Shown: one piece after another, positions 1-10,967 of the stretch | Layout: every line of letters begins with the position of its first letter | How positions within the stretch are numbered: the stretch's first letter is position 1 | Assembly: GCA_903919125.1 (NCBI GenBank) | Contig: CAIXGS010000045.1 | Coordinates: forward strand, 1 to 64,000 | DNA from: an uncultured Spartobacteria bacterium | GTDB lineage: Bacteria; Verrucomicrobiota; Verrucomicrobiia; Chthoniobacterales; Chthoniobacteraceae | Direction: 5' to 3' | DNA: 64,000 bases | Notes under the pieces: model-generated | Database searches by the model: none | What the model was told of the DNA's origin: nothing | Seen by the model: the letters and a program-made list of their open reading frames with translations, nothing else | Position numbers and translations under genes: made by a program

Positions 1-3000
1 GACCTCTGGCGGCTCGGCAACCAATGTAATCCTCGGAGTTTCAACGGATGCGACCTCCGGCCAATTGGTGATTAATAACGCGGCTACGGATAACTCCATA
101 TTCAAAGGCGTACTGGCTGATGCTGTGGATGGCACAGAAGGCTTCCAAATGTTTGTTACCAAAAATGGCGAAGGCTCCCTCCTGCTATCCAACGTAAATA
201 GTTCTTTCACAGGCGGCTTCACGTTGAACGCGGGTTCGCTAATTGTGAATGCGAGTAGTCAGTCAGACACCGACGCCAACGGCATCACGAAGATTTTAGG
301 CCCGCTTGGTGGCCGAGCGCTGAATCTCCGTGGGGGAACTTTATTCGCAAAACCGCCTTTTGACATAGATGGTCAACTCACAACTTCCGTTCTACTTCAC
401 AACGCGGTCTCTTTTTTCGCGTTTACTGACCCAGACGTAGCAGAGGGCGGCTCACTCATTCTCCAGCGCAAGGCGACCTTCGCGAGTGCCAATGGCACGG
501 ATACCCTGACATTTGCTGGTGTAATGGACCTCGATAGTAATGCGAATGTAACGGCAGGCGGATCAGTCACATTGGTGGTGAACACGCCGACGGAGATCAG
601 TGGTGCGATCACGGGAGACCCCTATTACGGCGGCTTGACTGGCGGTTCCATGTCGCTGGTTAAAAGCGGTTCAGCTCAGTTGACGCTCTCCGGGGGCAAC
701 CAATACCTAGGCAATTTCACCGTGTCGCAGGGAACTTTACTTCTCGGCAGCGCCGGTGCCCTAGGGATTAATGACCCTGATTTAGGCGCGTTTTCCATGA
801 ACTCACTGACAGTGTCCTCCGGTGGGGTGTTGGATCTAGGAGGGTTCACCTCATCGACTAGCACGCCGCTCATTCTATCCGGCACGGGCGCGGGCGGCGG
901 TGCACTCACAAACAGTGGCGTAGACGCCAGCACGTACAGCGGTTCTCTTACCTTGGCGACGGCAAGCGGCATTGGAGGCGCGGGCGACATCATTTTGAGC
1001 GGCTCGGTGGCGAGCGCCTACAATTTGACCAAAATTGGCGTTAATACGCTGACCTTCGGCGGCACGAGTATGTTCTCGGGCAGCTTACAGGCGAGCGCAG
1101 GCATTACAACAATCAGCAGTACAGGTACTTTTGAGTTTACATCGACTGGCGGGTTGGTGGGAAACCTGACTAACGAGGGCGTCTTGCGTTTCAACAACAG
1201 CGCCGATCGCACCGTGGCGGGAACCATTTCAGGAACGGGCTCCCTCGTAAAAGTTGGCGCATCCAACCTGACGCTCCCGGGGTCAACCTACACAGGCGCG
1301 ACCACGATTTCCTCCGGCTCGCTAACGGTCAAAGGAGCCTTGTCCACCAGTCAGATTTCGAACTCAGGGACGTTTAATTGGAGTCCAACCAATTCAGTCT
1401 TCACCGGTTCCCTCTCCGGAAGCGGCAAGACGATACTCACCTCGACCTCAACGGTGACACTGACCCTTGGTACGCTAGGATACACACCAACCTTCGACGG
1501 CAATATCCAAGTTGGCAGCAATGTGACTCTGGCCGTAAACGCGGGAGCACGCTTGTCAGGTAGCATCGAGGTTCTGTCTGGTGGGGCGGTATCGCTCGCG
1601 TCCAGCGTCGGCAGCGTGTTTGGATCGACCACGAAGCTCACAGTGAATGGAGGCGTGGTGGACCTTAAAGGTAATACCGTATCGGTCGGGTCACTGACTC
1701 TCTTGAATGGTGGCACCTTCATCAGCTCCTCCGGAACGGCGAAAATTACGTTCTCTGGGGGAACGTTGTCTGTCGCCCCTTCGAGCCTTGTGATCACGTC
1801 CCAGCCTCAAAGCCAAACCGTTGTCGCAGGTTCATCTGCTCTGTTTAGCGTTTCCGCTTCGGGTACTGGGCCGCTTTCCTTTCAATGGAAAAAAGATGGA
1901 AGCACTATCCTCACAGGAGGAACTTCTTCGACTTACACTATCCCCGCAGCCACAACCGCAAATGCGGGTTCCTACAGTGTGGTTGTCACCAACTCGTCAG
2001 GCAGTGTATCCAGTGGGAGCGCCACTTTGACGGTGAACACACCAGTGAGCATCACCTCCCAACCAGCGAGTGTGACGGTCACAAGCGGCTCCTCTGCTTC
2101 GTTTAGTGTCACGGCAACGGGGACCGCGCCCTTGACCTACCAGTGGAAAAAAGATGGAACTTCCATTACCGGAGGAACATCTTCAACTTACACAATCCCC
2201 GCTGCTACAGCCACAAATGCAGGCACCTACAGTGTGGTTGTCACCAACTTGTTGGGGAGTGTCTCTAGCACAAACGCTTCCTTATCTATAAACACTCCAG
2301 TAAGCATCACTGGACAGCCGGCATCTGCAACGGTCACAGCTGGTTCCTCCACGTCCTTCTCCGTGACAGCGACAGGAACGGGGCCCATTTCCTACCAATG
2401 GAAAAAAGGAAACGCCCTTATCAACGGCGGCACCAGTGCCACCTACACGATCGCCTCGGCAGTAGACGCAGATGCTGGGGTTTATAGCGTCCTGGTGAGC
2501 AACTTATTGGGCAGCGTATCCAGTGGGAGCGCCACTTTGACGGTGAACACGCCAGTGAGCATCACCTCGCAACCAGCGAGCGTGACGGTCACAAGCGGCT
2601 CTTCTGCTTCGTTTAGTGTCACGGCAACGGGGACCGCGCCCTTGACTTATCAGTGGAAAAAAGATGGAAGTTCCATTACCGGAGGAACGTCTTCAACTTA
2701 CACAATCCCCGCAGCCACAGCCACAAATGCAGGCACCTACAGTGTGGTTGTCACCAACTTGTTGGGCAGTGTCTCTAGCGCAAGCGCAACCTTATCTATA
2801 AACACTCCAGTCAGTATCACTGGACAACCAATATCTGCAACGGTCACAGCCGGCTCTTCCGCTACCTTCTCCGTAACAGCCACAGGCACGGGGCCCATTT
2901 CCTACCAATGGAAAAAAGGAAACGCCCTTATCAACGGCGGCACCAGTGCCACCTACACGATCGCCTCGGCAGTAGACGCAGATGCTGGGGTTTATAGCGT

Positions 3001-4870
3001 CCTGGTGAGCAACTTATTGGGCAGTGTATCCAGCGGGAGCGCCACTTTGACGGTGAACACGCCGGTGAGCATTACCTCGCAACCAGCGAGCGTGACGGTC
3101 ACAAGCGGCTCTTCTGCTTCGTTCAGCGTCACGGCAACGGGGACGGCTCCGTTGACTTATCAGTGGAAGAAGAATGGAAGCATCATCCTCACCGGAGGAA
3201 CATCTTCGACTTACACCATCCCCGCAGCCACAGCCGTAAATGCAGGCACCTACAGTGTAGTGGTCACCAACTTTTTGGGTAGTGTCTCGAGCGGAAGCGC
3301 TACTCTGACTGTGAAAATGCCAATAAACATTTCCAAGCAACCCAGTTCCCTCACCATGGTGGCTAAAACTGCGGCTACCCTGCGCGTCGCTGTAGATCAG
3401 ACTGGGGCGAGCGCTCCAATTGATTTCGAAATCTTTTCTATCACTTCTGGCACACTGGGCGCGTCGACTGGGATTAAAGGCACGGTGCCAAGCAGCGGAA
3501 CGCTAGACATTTCATTAAAGGACTTGGTAACTGGTGGCAGCTACACCACTAAATTCACCACACTCTACAATGGATCAACTTACGTTCAGGACAGCGACCA
3601 ATTTAATGTGACGCTCAGAACTTGGGACGATGCGGTTGGGACTTACTCAACCACCATGAACACCGATCCGAGTTCGCCCGACACAGATGAGGCAACCTAT
3701 CGAGGAGTCTTAAACGTGACAGTTTCTCGAACCGGCACAGTCTCTGGAAAGCTGATCTACACTGAGGCCGCTTATTCGTTAGATGGCTCTTTAAGAGAGT
3801 ACAGGCCCGTGACCCGCTCATTCACTGGGGCTCTCACGGCGAATGCGCAGGACCCCACCAAACTTACAGTCACTCCAAAACTTGGGACAACATCTGTTGC
3901 GAGCCATCAAAGTCTGACAATCACGCTTGATTTTGCCTGCGCTGACACGGCCAACGCGGATGGCACCCCGGGCCCAGTCGCTCTCATCGCATCCCTTGTA
4001 GACACGTACTCTGGAGGTGGAGGGACAGAATCCGCATGGCTTAGTTCCTCGGATCCTCATCCAATTGTGCGCGGAATTACAAAACTGCCCTCTTCACTGT
4101 CGTTACTTCAGGGTAAATACAGTGTTGTTTCAGACGACCAAGGCTTGGGCGATAGCGTCTTTACTGATACCCATGCGTACTCGTTAATTCAGGTTTTGTC
4201 CTCAGGTAAACTTCTCTGGACGACTCGCACCCCTGGTTATTTGGGAACGGGAAGCGCCATACTAAATGGGTTTGACCTGACTACCCTCGTGGCTCCCTTT
4301 TACGAAACCCGTTCTGCGACTTCCTACAGGCAAAGTCTCTATGGATGGCTGAGCTTCGCTCAGGATGAGAATGCAACCTGGAAAGCAGCCATTGGATCAG
4401 GCGACGCAGGCGCAAAACTCGAGAAACTGTACTACTGCAAGAACGCCGCACTGGACGGAGGAATCCAAAATGGCGTTGTCTTCCTGGCCTTCAATGATGC
4501 TAACGGTTGCCGCTGGGCGGGAAGTGCCGCGCCTTCAATACCCTCTTATCTAACTGCGAGTACAATTTCCATGTCGTTGAACGATACGAATCCAGACTTG
4601 GGTTTGGTTTACAATTGGATCCCAACTTTTTCCGCGACTGGCACAGCCGCATTAATCCCGCCGACCTCGGACACTACTCCAAAGCCTAGCGCCCTGCAGT
4701 TCAAGCTTTACAAGGCTACTGGTGAACTAAAAGGGAGCTTCATTGGCTCAGACAAAAAACGGCGGAACATCTTGGGAGTCGCATTCGGGCTTGATGTCGC
4801 TGCACGAGGCTGGGTTGAGACGGGAACGTTTCCAATTCTGCAGCTGAGTGATTGGAGCATAAATAATTAG
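1..4870 (+). CDS. Giant secreted beta-strand-repeat/Ig-domain protein (5' truncated)
   Basis: The reading frame is open from base 2 with no stop, so the gene starts left of the window; the TTG at 65 is only an internal codon. The first 1.7 kb encodes Gly/Ser/Thr-rich autotransporter-associated beta-strand repeats (for example around 655-760 and 1250-1330, of the form LVKSGSAQLTLSGGNQY). Six Ig-like domains of about 85 residues follow (about 1785-3315), each with a TSQP/TGQP start, a central QWKK and an AGxYSVVVTN strand. The last 1.5 kb is an unassigned beta-rich tail. No transmembrane beta-barrel, sorting signal or C-terminal anchor is visible, so how it reaches or stays on the surface is unknown. 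Family knowledge suggests an exported adhesin or surface protein; that role is inference. The Ig block carries a 510-bp tandem repeat. An adjacent gene partner is not visible. Confidence 0.85.
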   Translation, partial: TSGGSATNVILGVSTDATSGQLVINNAATDNSIFKGVLADAVDGTEGFQMFVTKNGEGSLLLSNVNSSFTGGFTLNAGSLIVNASSQSDTDANGITKILGPLGGRALNLRGGTLFAKPPFDIDGQLTTSVLLHNAVSFFAFTDPDVAEGGSLILQRKATFASANGTDTLTFAGVMDLDSNANVTAGGSVTLVVNTPTEISGAITGDPYYGGLTGGSMSLVKSGSAQLTLSGGNQYLGNFTVSQGTLLLGSAGALGINDPDLGAFSMNSLTVSSGGVLDLGGFTSSTSTPLILSGTGAGGGALTNSGVDASTYSGSLTLATASGIGGAGDIILSGSVASAYNLTKIGVNTLTFGGTSMFSGSLQASAGITTISSTGTFEFTSTGGLVGNLTNEGVLRFNNSADRTVAGTISGTGSLVKVGASNLTLPGSTYTGATTISSGSLTVKGALSTSQISNSGTFNWSPTNSVFTGSLSGSGKTILTSTSTVTLTLGTLGYTPTFDGNIQVGSNVTLAVNAGARLSGSIEVLSGGAVSLASSVGSVFGSTTKLTVNGGVVDLKGNTVSVGSLTLLNGGTFISSSGTAKITFSGGTLSVAPSSLVITSQPQSQTVVAGSSALFSVSASGTGPLSFQWKKDGSTILTGGTSSTYTIPAATTANAGSYSVVVTNSSGSVSSGSATLTVNTPVSITSQPASVTVTSGSSASFSVTATGTAPLTYQWKKDGTSITGGTSSTYTIPAATATNAGTYSVVVTNLLGSVSSTNASLSINTPVSITGQPASATVTAGSSTSFSVTATGTGPISYQWKKGNALINGGTSATYTIASAVDADAGVYSVLVSNLLGSVSSGSATLTVNTPVSITSQPASVTVTSGSSASFSVTATGTAPLTYQWKKDGSSITGGTSSTYTIPAATATNAGTYSVVVTNLLGSVSSASATLSINTPVSITGQPISATVTAGSSATFSVTATGTGPISYQWKKGNALINGGTSATYTIASAVDADAGVYSVLVSNLLGSVSSGSATLTVNTPVSITSQPASVTVTSGSSASFSVTATGTAPLTYQWKKNGSIILTGGTSSTYTIPAATAVNAGTYSVVVTNFLGSVSSGSATLTVKMPINISKQPSSLTMVAKTAATLRVAVDQTGASAPIDFEIFSITSGTLGASTGIKGTVPSSGTLDISLKDLVTGGSYTTKFTTLYNGSTYVQDSDQFNVTLRTWDDAVGTYSTTMNTDPSSPDTDEATYRGVLNVTVSRTGTVSGKLIYTEAAYSLDGSLREYRPVTRSFTGALTANAQDPTKLTVTPKLGTTSVASHQSLTITLDFACADTANADGTPGPVALIASLVDTYSGGGGTESAWLSSSDPHPIVRGITKLPSSLSLLQGKYSVVSDDQGLGDSVFTDTHAYSLIQVLSSGKLLWTTRTPGYLGTGSAILNGFDLTTLVAPFYETRSATSYRQSLYGWLSFAQDENATWKAAIGSGDAGAKLEKLYYCKNAALDGGIQNGVVFLAFNDANGCRWAGSAAPSIPSYLTASTISMSLNDTNPDLGLVYNWIPTFSATGTAALIPPTSDTTPKPSALQFKLYKATGELKGSFIGSDKKRRNILGVAFGLDVAARGWVETGTFPILQLSDWSINN
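2033..3310 (+). repeat. 510-bp tandem repeat coding for Ig-domain pairs
   Basis: The phrase starting GTGAACACNCC recurs at 2033, 2543 and 3053, exactly 510 bp (170 codons, two Ig domains) apart. Units run 2033-2542 and 2543-3052, with a half unit from 3053 to about 3310. The stretch 2381-2514 is identical to 2891-3024 (134 bp), including synonymous positions, which shows recent duplication or gene conversion. Confidence 0.9.
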
Positions 4871-4880
4871 CCATTTTTCA

Positions 4881-4902
4881 CTCACTTGCTGAGGGAAGTG
4901 AG
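4881..4902. other. Stem-loop after the Ig-repeat gene
   Basis: CTCACTT and AAGTGAG form a perfect 7-bp stem with an 8-nt loop, 11 bp after the stop codon. There is no T-run after it, so a terminator role is uncertain. The rest of 4871-5073 shows no gene or clear promoter. Confidence 0.3.
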
Positions 4903-5073
4903 GTTGTCACAGCCTTCCTTTTTCGGCGAGGGATCTCAGCAAACGCCTCAAATTTCGGAACTCCCGACCGTCCGCTTTTGTTGCAATATTGGATTCCTTG
5001 ACTCCGCCTCAAAGACCGTAACGAAATAAGTCTTTTCAGAGTGGGTTAATTCCTGCCTGCTCACACTGCTATT

Positions 5074-5829
5074 ATGTTCCGACTTGATCACAAAAACGTC
5101 CTTATCACGGGCGCCGGCTCCGGCATAGGGAAGGCCATCGCTGAATTGTTTGCCCGAGTGGGAGCCTCGATATGGGTGGTAGATCGGGACACCGAAGCTG
5201 GCGCGGCGACCGTGAGTAGCATCGCTGCAACAGGCGGCACGGCGCAATTCGCGGCGCTGGACGTGAGCGATGCCACAGCGGCGCTGGCGCTGGCGGCGGA
5301 GATTCCCGCGATGGATGTGCTCGTAAACAACGCCGGGATCGGTCACGTGGGGAACCTTGAGAACACCACAGCCGACGATCTTGACCGTCTCCACGCCGTC
5401 AATGTGCGCGGCCCGTTTAATTTGTGTAAGGCGTTTGTACCCGAAATGCTGGAGCGACGCTCGGGAAGCGTTGTGATGCTTGCGTCCATTGGCGGCGTGC
5501 TCGGTGTGCGCGACCGATTGGCTTACACCGTGAGCAAACACGCCGTCGTCGGACTCACGCGCGCACTCGCACTGGATCACTCCCATACGGGCGTGCGCTT
5601 CAACGCAATTTGCCCCGGCCGCGTGGAAACGCCCTTCGTGCAGGCCCGAATCGCATCCTATCCCGATCCGGCCGCCGCATACCGCGAGATGGCCTCCACC
5701 CAGCTCAATGGCCGTATGGCCCGCCCAGAGGAAGTCGCGGCAGCTGCCCTGTATCTCGCTTCCGACGAAAGCGCAATGGTCACAGGAAGTTGCCAAATGC
5801 TAGATGGCGGATGGAGCGCAGGAAAATAG
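5074..5829 (+). CDS. SDR-family oxidoreductase (possible deoxysugar-acid dehydrogenase)
   Basis: A 251-residue classical short-chain dehydrogenase. The nucleotide-binding motif TGAGSGIG is at residues 12-19, NNAG at 85-88, and the catalytic set is N110, S138, Y151 and K155 (YTVSK). The C-terminal GSCQMLDGGWSAGK fits the family. An aspartate after the second strand (VVDRD, around 36-39) suggests NAD rather than NADP. An FAH-family hydrolase follows 124 bp downstream on the same strand. This pairing occurs in non-phosphorylative L-fucose/L-rhamnose breakdown, where the SDR oxidises a 2-keto-3-deoxy acid at C4 and the FAH enzyme cleaves the diketo product. That substrate is inferred from context only; the fold and cofactor class are clear. 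Confidence 0.9.
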   Translation: MFRLDHKNVLITGAGSGIGKAIAELFARVGASIWVVDRDTEAGAATVSSIAATGGTAQFAALDVSDATAALALAAEIPAMDVLVNNAGIGHVGNLENTTADDLDRLHAVNVRGPFNLCKAFVPEMLERRSGSVVMLASIGGVLGVRDRLAYTVSKHAVVGLTRALALDHSHTGVRFNAICPGRVETPFVQARIASYPDPAAAYREMASTQLNGRMARPEEVAAAALYLASDESAMVTGSCQMLDGGWSAGK

Positions 5830-5953
5830 TCCTACCTCCAAGGAAAACCATAGAATGGCGCGTGCGTGTTGCTGATTTTCCAGCTTCGCTGATCAAGATA
5901 CAGACTCGCCCCTGGAAGAATTAAGCTCACCAAATTTTGCCTCCCTCATCTTT

Positions 5954-6757
5954 ATGAACATCATTCGTTATCTAGACGCCAACGGCCATTGTCATTACGC
6001 CAGTGAACAAGCCGATGGCCAGAGTCTGCGCATCGAAGGCGACATTTATGGCGATTTCACAGTGACCAATGAACACGCCGACGTGGTCCAAATCCTTGCG
6101 CCCATCCAACCCACACAGATTCTCTGCATCGGTTTGAACTACCGTCTTCATGCGGAAGAAACCGGCGCGAAACTACCCGAGCGACCTATCTTGTTTGTGA
6201 AGGGTATTAATGCCCTGCAGCATCCCGGCCAACCGATCCTTCTCCCCCGTCACTTGCGCAGTGATGAGGTGGATTATGAATGCGAGCTCGCCGTGGTCAT
6301 CGGTAAAGCCTGCAAAAATGTGTCTCCCGAACACGCGCTCGAATACGTTCTCGGCTACACCTGCGCCAATGACGTGTCCGCCCGCGACCATCAAATCAAG
6401 CTCGGCGGCGGGCAGTGGTGCCGTGGCAAGTTTTTCGACACCTTCGCCCCACTCGGGCCTCGCCTAGTCACACCCGCAGGAATTCCCAACCCCAACGCAC
6501 TACGCATTCGCACAGAACTCAACGGCGAGACGGTCCAAGATTCCAACACCAACGACATGGCGTTTGATGTTCCCGCGCTCATTTCCTATCTCAGCGGCAG
6601 CACAACGCTGCTGCCGGGAACGGTCATTCTCACCGGCACTCCCAGCGGGGTTGGCATCGCGAGGAAGCCCGAACCTCGCTGGTTGAAACCCGGTGACGTG
6701 GTGACAATCGAGATCGAAAAAATCGGTCGCCTCACCAACCCAGTGGCGGAAGAATAA
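5954..6757 (+). CDS. Fumarylacetoacetate hydrolase (FAH) family protein
   Basis: A 267-residue protein with a short N-terminal domain and the full FAH fold. The likely divalent-metal ligands are E109, E111 (DYECELAVV) and D140 (ANDVSARD). A GTPSGVG loop near residue 231 completes the active site. Length and motifs fit acylpyruvate or diketo-acid hydrolases that cleave a C-C bond next to a ketone. With the SDR gene just upstream, the best guess is hydrolysis of 2,4-diketo-3-deoxy-L-fuconate or a related acid to pyruvate and lactate, but an aromatic meta-cleavage substrate cannot be excluded. The leader before ATG (CCTCCCTCATCTTT) has no Shine-Dalgarno motif. The gene is convergent with leuB. 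Confidence 0.9.
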   Translation: MNIIRYLDANGHCHYASEQADGQSLRIEGDIYGDFTVTNEHADVVQILAPIQPTQILCIGLNYRLHAEETGAKLPERPILFVKGINALQHPGQPILLPRHLRSDEVDYECELAVVIGKACKNVSPEHALEYVLGYTCANDVSARDHQIKLGGGQWCRGKFFDTFAPLGPRLVTPAGIPNPNALRIRTELNGETVQDSNTNDMAFDVPALISYLSGSTTLLPGTVILTGTPSGVGIARKPEPRWLKPGDVVTIEIEKIGRLTNPVAEE

Positions 6758-6777
6758 CAAACAATCCGGGCGATCCA

Positions 6778-6806
6778 GCCACTTTGGATACCGACTCAAA
6801 AGTGGC
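6778..6806. terminator. Hairpin between convergent FAH and leuB genes
   Basis: GCCACTTT (6778-6785) and AAAGTGGC (6799-6806) form a perfect 8-bp stem with a 13-nt loop in the 58-bp gap between convergent genes. No T-tract follows on either strand, so it may end transcription weakly or only protect 3' ends. Confidence 0.35.
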
Positions 6807-6815
6807 CGCCAAGGG

Positions 6816-8551
<1,736 letters not shown>

Positions 8552-9175
8552 ATGCACCAACTTCCCGCACTCCCCTTCGCCCTAGACGCACTCGAACCCC
8601 ACATCGATGCGCGCACCATGGAAATTCACCACGGAAAACATCACAAGGCATACGTCGACAATCTGAACAAAGCGTTGGAATCCGCGCCTGATTTCGCCGG
8701 CAAATCCGCCGAAGAACTCATTCATGACCTTTCCGTTTTGCCTGAAGGAATCCGCAACGCCGTGCGCAATAACGGTGGTGGCCACGTCAACCACACTCTC
8801 TTCTGGAGCCTGCTGAGCCCGACCTCCACTGGCAAACCCTCTGGGGCACTCGCCGAGGCCATTGCATCCACCTTTGGCAGCTTCGAAGCCTTTCAAGAAA
8901 AGTTTCAAACCGCTGGCGCGACTCGTTTTGGCTCAGGATGGGCATGGCTGGTTCTAAACCATGGGAAGCTTGAAATAGGCTCCACCGCAAATCAGGACTC
9001 CCCCCTCATGGGTAAGGCAATCGCCGGCATCGAGGGCACGCCAATCCTCGCCCTTGACGTCTGGGAACATGCCTACTACCTGCACTACCAAAACCGCCGT
9101 CCCGACTACATGAAAGCTTTCTGGAACGTCGTCAACTGGTCTGCCGCAGAGGCTCTCTTCCTCGCCGCCCACTAA
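8552..9175 (+). CDS. sodA: Superoxide dismutase, manganese type
   Basis: A 207-residue Fe/Mn superoxide dismutase converting superoxide to oxygen and peroxide in the cytoplasm. The metal ligands are H26, H81, D169 and H173 ([15 protein letters not shown]). GGGHVNH with G77, and Q148 in NQDSPL, are the positions that usually mark the manganese form. Full length, no signal peptide. The leader before ATG is CA/CT-rich without a Shine-Dalgarno motif. A strong intrinsic terminator follows the stop codon, so it is probably a single-gene transcript. Confidence 0.95.
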   Translation: MHQLPALPFALDALEPHIDARTMEIHHGKHHKAYVDNLNKALESAPDFAGKSAEELIHDLSVLPEGIRNAVRNNGGGHVNHTLFWSLLSPTSTGKPSGALAEAIASTFGSFEAFQEKFQTAGATRFGSGWAWLVLNHGKLEIGSTANQDSPLMGKAIAGIEGTPILALDVWEHAYYLHYQNRRPDYMKAFWNVVNWSAAEALFLAAH

Positions 9176-9192
9176 ATCTTGTTTTTGCCAAC

Positions 9193-9280
9193 ACCGGGAT
9201 CACCGAGCTCCAGCTCGGCTCCCGGCGTTTTTTTCGGTATTCCACGTCCCTGCCCAGCTGGAGCTCGGCGCACTAGGGCC
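9193..9280. repeat. Inverted intergenic repeat, copy 1
   Basis: The core CCGAGCTCCAGCT (9203-9215) returns as its exact reverse complement at 9256-9268. The extended arms match at about 20 of 27 positions. The arm also resembles the arms of the element at 57745-57828 (about 20 of 26 positions), which suggests one family of interspersed palindromes. Confidence 0.6.
9194..9234 (+). terminator. Intrinsic terminator of sodA
   Basis: CCGGGA (9194-9199) pairs with TCCCGG (9220-9225) and CCGAGCT (9203-9209) with AGCTCGG (9212-9218), followed by a run of seven T at 9228-9234. The hairpin starts 19 bp after the sodA stop. It is also the left arm of a larger inverted repeat (9193-9280). Confidence 0.85.
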
Positions 9281-9309
9281 ACTTTTGCCCTCAACCGTCA
9301 ACGCACTCA

Positions 9310-10863
9310 ATGTCCACCCCTAAAGCACGTTCCAAGTCTTCCAAGAAAGCCACGTTAAAGGGCGTCTGCTACCTTGCCGGAGCGGGTCCCGGCGATTTGG
9401 GACTGGTCACGCTCCGCGTGCGAGAGTTGCTGCAAACCGCCGATGTCATCGTCTTTGACTATCTTTGCAACCCAGAGTTACTCAAGTGGGCAAAGTCCGA
9501 TGCGGAAATCATTTACGCGGGAAAAAAGGCGGGGCAACACACCTTGCGCCAAGAAGAAATAAACGCGCTGTTAGTCGAGAAAACCAAAGTCGGCCACAAG
9601 GTACTCCGACTCAAGGGCGGAGATCCATTTCTCTTCGGCCGCGGAGGTGAAGAGGCTGAGGCTCTCGCCGAAGCTGGCATGCTCTTTGAAATTGTGCCGG
9701 GCGTAACCTCCGCAATTGCAGCGCCCGCTTATGCTGGCATCCCCGTGACACACCGGGATTTCACCTCCTCGCTGACCATTTTTACCGGACATGAAGACCC
9801 CTTAAAACCTGAAACTGCACTGGATTACGCTAGGATTGCAGGTCTTCCCGGCACCAAGGTGATGCTCATGGGGATTGAGCGTATGGGGCCCATCAGCAGC
9901 GAATTACAAAAGCACGGGATGGCTCCCGAGACTCCCGTGGCATTGGTGCGCTGGGGCACTACGGGCAAACAACTCACCCTCACAGGCACTCTCGAAAACA
10001 TCGCCAAGAAAATTATTGAGACAGGCTTCACAGCGCCCGCCGTCGCCGTCTTCGGGGAAGTGGTCACTTTGCGCGACAAACTCGGGTGGTTTGAAAAACG
10101 GCCTCTACGTGGAAAGCGGATCGTCGTCACCCGCACTCGGTCTCAAGCAGGCGTCCTAAGCTCGGAATTACGCGAACTAGGTGCCGATGTCTATGAGTTG
10201 CCCACCATACGCATCGAGCCGCCTTTGGATTTGCGCAGCTTTGCAGAACTCGTTCAAGACGTTCACACTTACGACTGGCTGATTTTCACCAGCCCTAACG
10301 GCGTGGACGCCTTTTTTGAAATGTTTTACAAGCTCTACTCCGACGCCCGCGAGATCGGCGGGGTACGGATCGCAGCCATAGGCCCAGCCACCGCCAAGCG
10401 CGTGAAATCCTTTCATCTCGCAGTGGATCTACAGCCTCCAGAGTTCGTGGCCGAAGCCATCATTTCTGAATTTCAGGAGAAATTTGGCGGTGTTGAAAAC
10501 CAGCGCATCCTGCTGGCTCGCTCGGAGCAAGCGAGGGATTTATTGCCCAAGGAATTAGCTCGCATGGGCGCAATAGTCGACGAGGCCATCGCCTATCGGA
10601 CCGTGCCGGAAACAGAAGACGTCAGCGGTGGAATCGCGCGATTCAAAGCAGAAGGAGCTGATCTTATTACGTTTACAAGCAGCTCGACCGCAGAAAATTT
10701 CATGGCGCTCAAACTCCCTCTTCCCTCGGGGATGCAAACCGCCTCCATTGGACCGATCACATCCCAAGCCATGAAGGAGCTAAAACTGTCCGTGGATATC
10801 GAAGCCAAACAGTACGACATCCCAGGTCTTGTCGAAGCGATTCGACGCCATTTTGGAGCGTAG
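9310..10863 (+). CDS. cobA-hemD: Fused uroporphyrinogen-III C-methyltransferase / uroporphyrinogen-III synthase
   Basis: A 517-residue two-domain enzyme. Residues about 17-255 are a SAM-dependent methyltransferase of the CobA/SUMT type, with the glycine-rich AGAGPGDLGLVTLR start and GGDPFLFGRGGEEAEAL; it makes precorrin-2 for siroheme and cobalamin. Residues about 265-517 are HemD, which closes hydroxymethylbilane to uroporphyrinogen III (KRIVVTRTRSQAG start, FTSPNGVDAFF, ITFTSSSTAENF). The fusion is common in several phyla and couples ring closure to the branch toward siroheme. The N-terminus is Lys/Ser-rich. hemC and hemB are not in the window. The gene is convergent with the 3D-domain lipoprotein gene. 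Confidence 0.95.
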   Translation: MSTPKARSKSSKKATLKGVCYLAGAGPGDLGLVTLRVRELLQTADVIVFDYLCNPELLKWAKSDAEIIYAGKKAGQHTLRQEEINALLVEKTKVGHKVLRLKGGDPFLFGRGGEEAEALAEAGMLFEIVPGVTSAIAAPAYAGIPVTHRDFTSSLTIFTGHEDPLKPETALDYARIAGLPGTKVMLMGIERMGPISSELQKHGMAPETPVALVRWGTTGKQLTLTGTLENIAKKIIETGFTAPAVAVFGEVVTLRDKLGWFEKRPLRGKRIVVTRTRSQAGVLSSELRELGADVYELPTIRIEPPLDLRSFAELVQDVHTYDWLIFTSPNGVDAFFEMFYKLYSDAREIGGVRIAAIGPATAKRVKSFHLAVDLQPPEFVAEAIISEFQEKFGGVENQRILLARSEQARDLLPKELARMGAIVDEAIAYRTVPETEDVSGGIARFKAEGADLITFTSSSTAENFMALKLPLPSGMQTASIGPITSQAMKELKLSVDIEAKQYDIPGLVEAIRRHFGA

Positions 10864-10892
10864 AAAAGCGGCATGCAAACTGATGGCTCGAC

Positions 10893-10919
10893 GCAGACTT
10901 GGAAACGGTTTTCGTCTGC
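10893..10919. terminator. Hairpin between convergent genes
   Basis: GCAGAC (10893-10898) and GTCTGC (10914-10919) enclose a partly paired GGAAAC/GTTTTC interior. It lies in the 104-bp gap between convergent cobA-hemD and the lipoprotein gene. No T-tract follows, so function as a terminator is tentative. Confidence 0.3.
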
Positions 10920-10967
10920 CCTGCGCGACTCTCTAAAACCGAGCACGCGCCAAAAAGAACGCGTCCC

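Noticed and set aside
2033-3310. Repeats that could be read as a CRISPR-like array
   Set aside because: The units are 510 bp, in frame and code for Ig domains; there are no short repeats with unique spacers.
4948-5796. 282-codon minus-strand frame opposite the SDR gene
   Set aside because: It is a composition-driven shadow of a clear SDR; its sequence has no family features.
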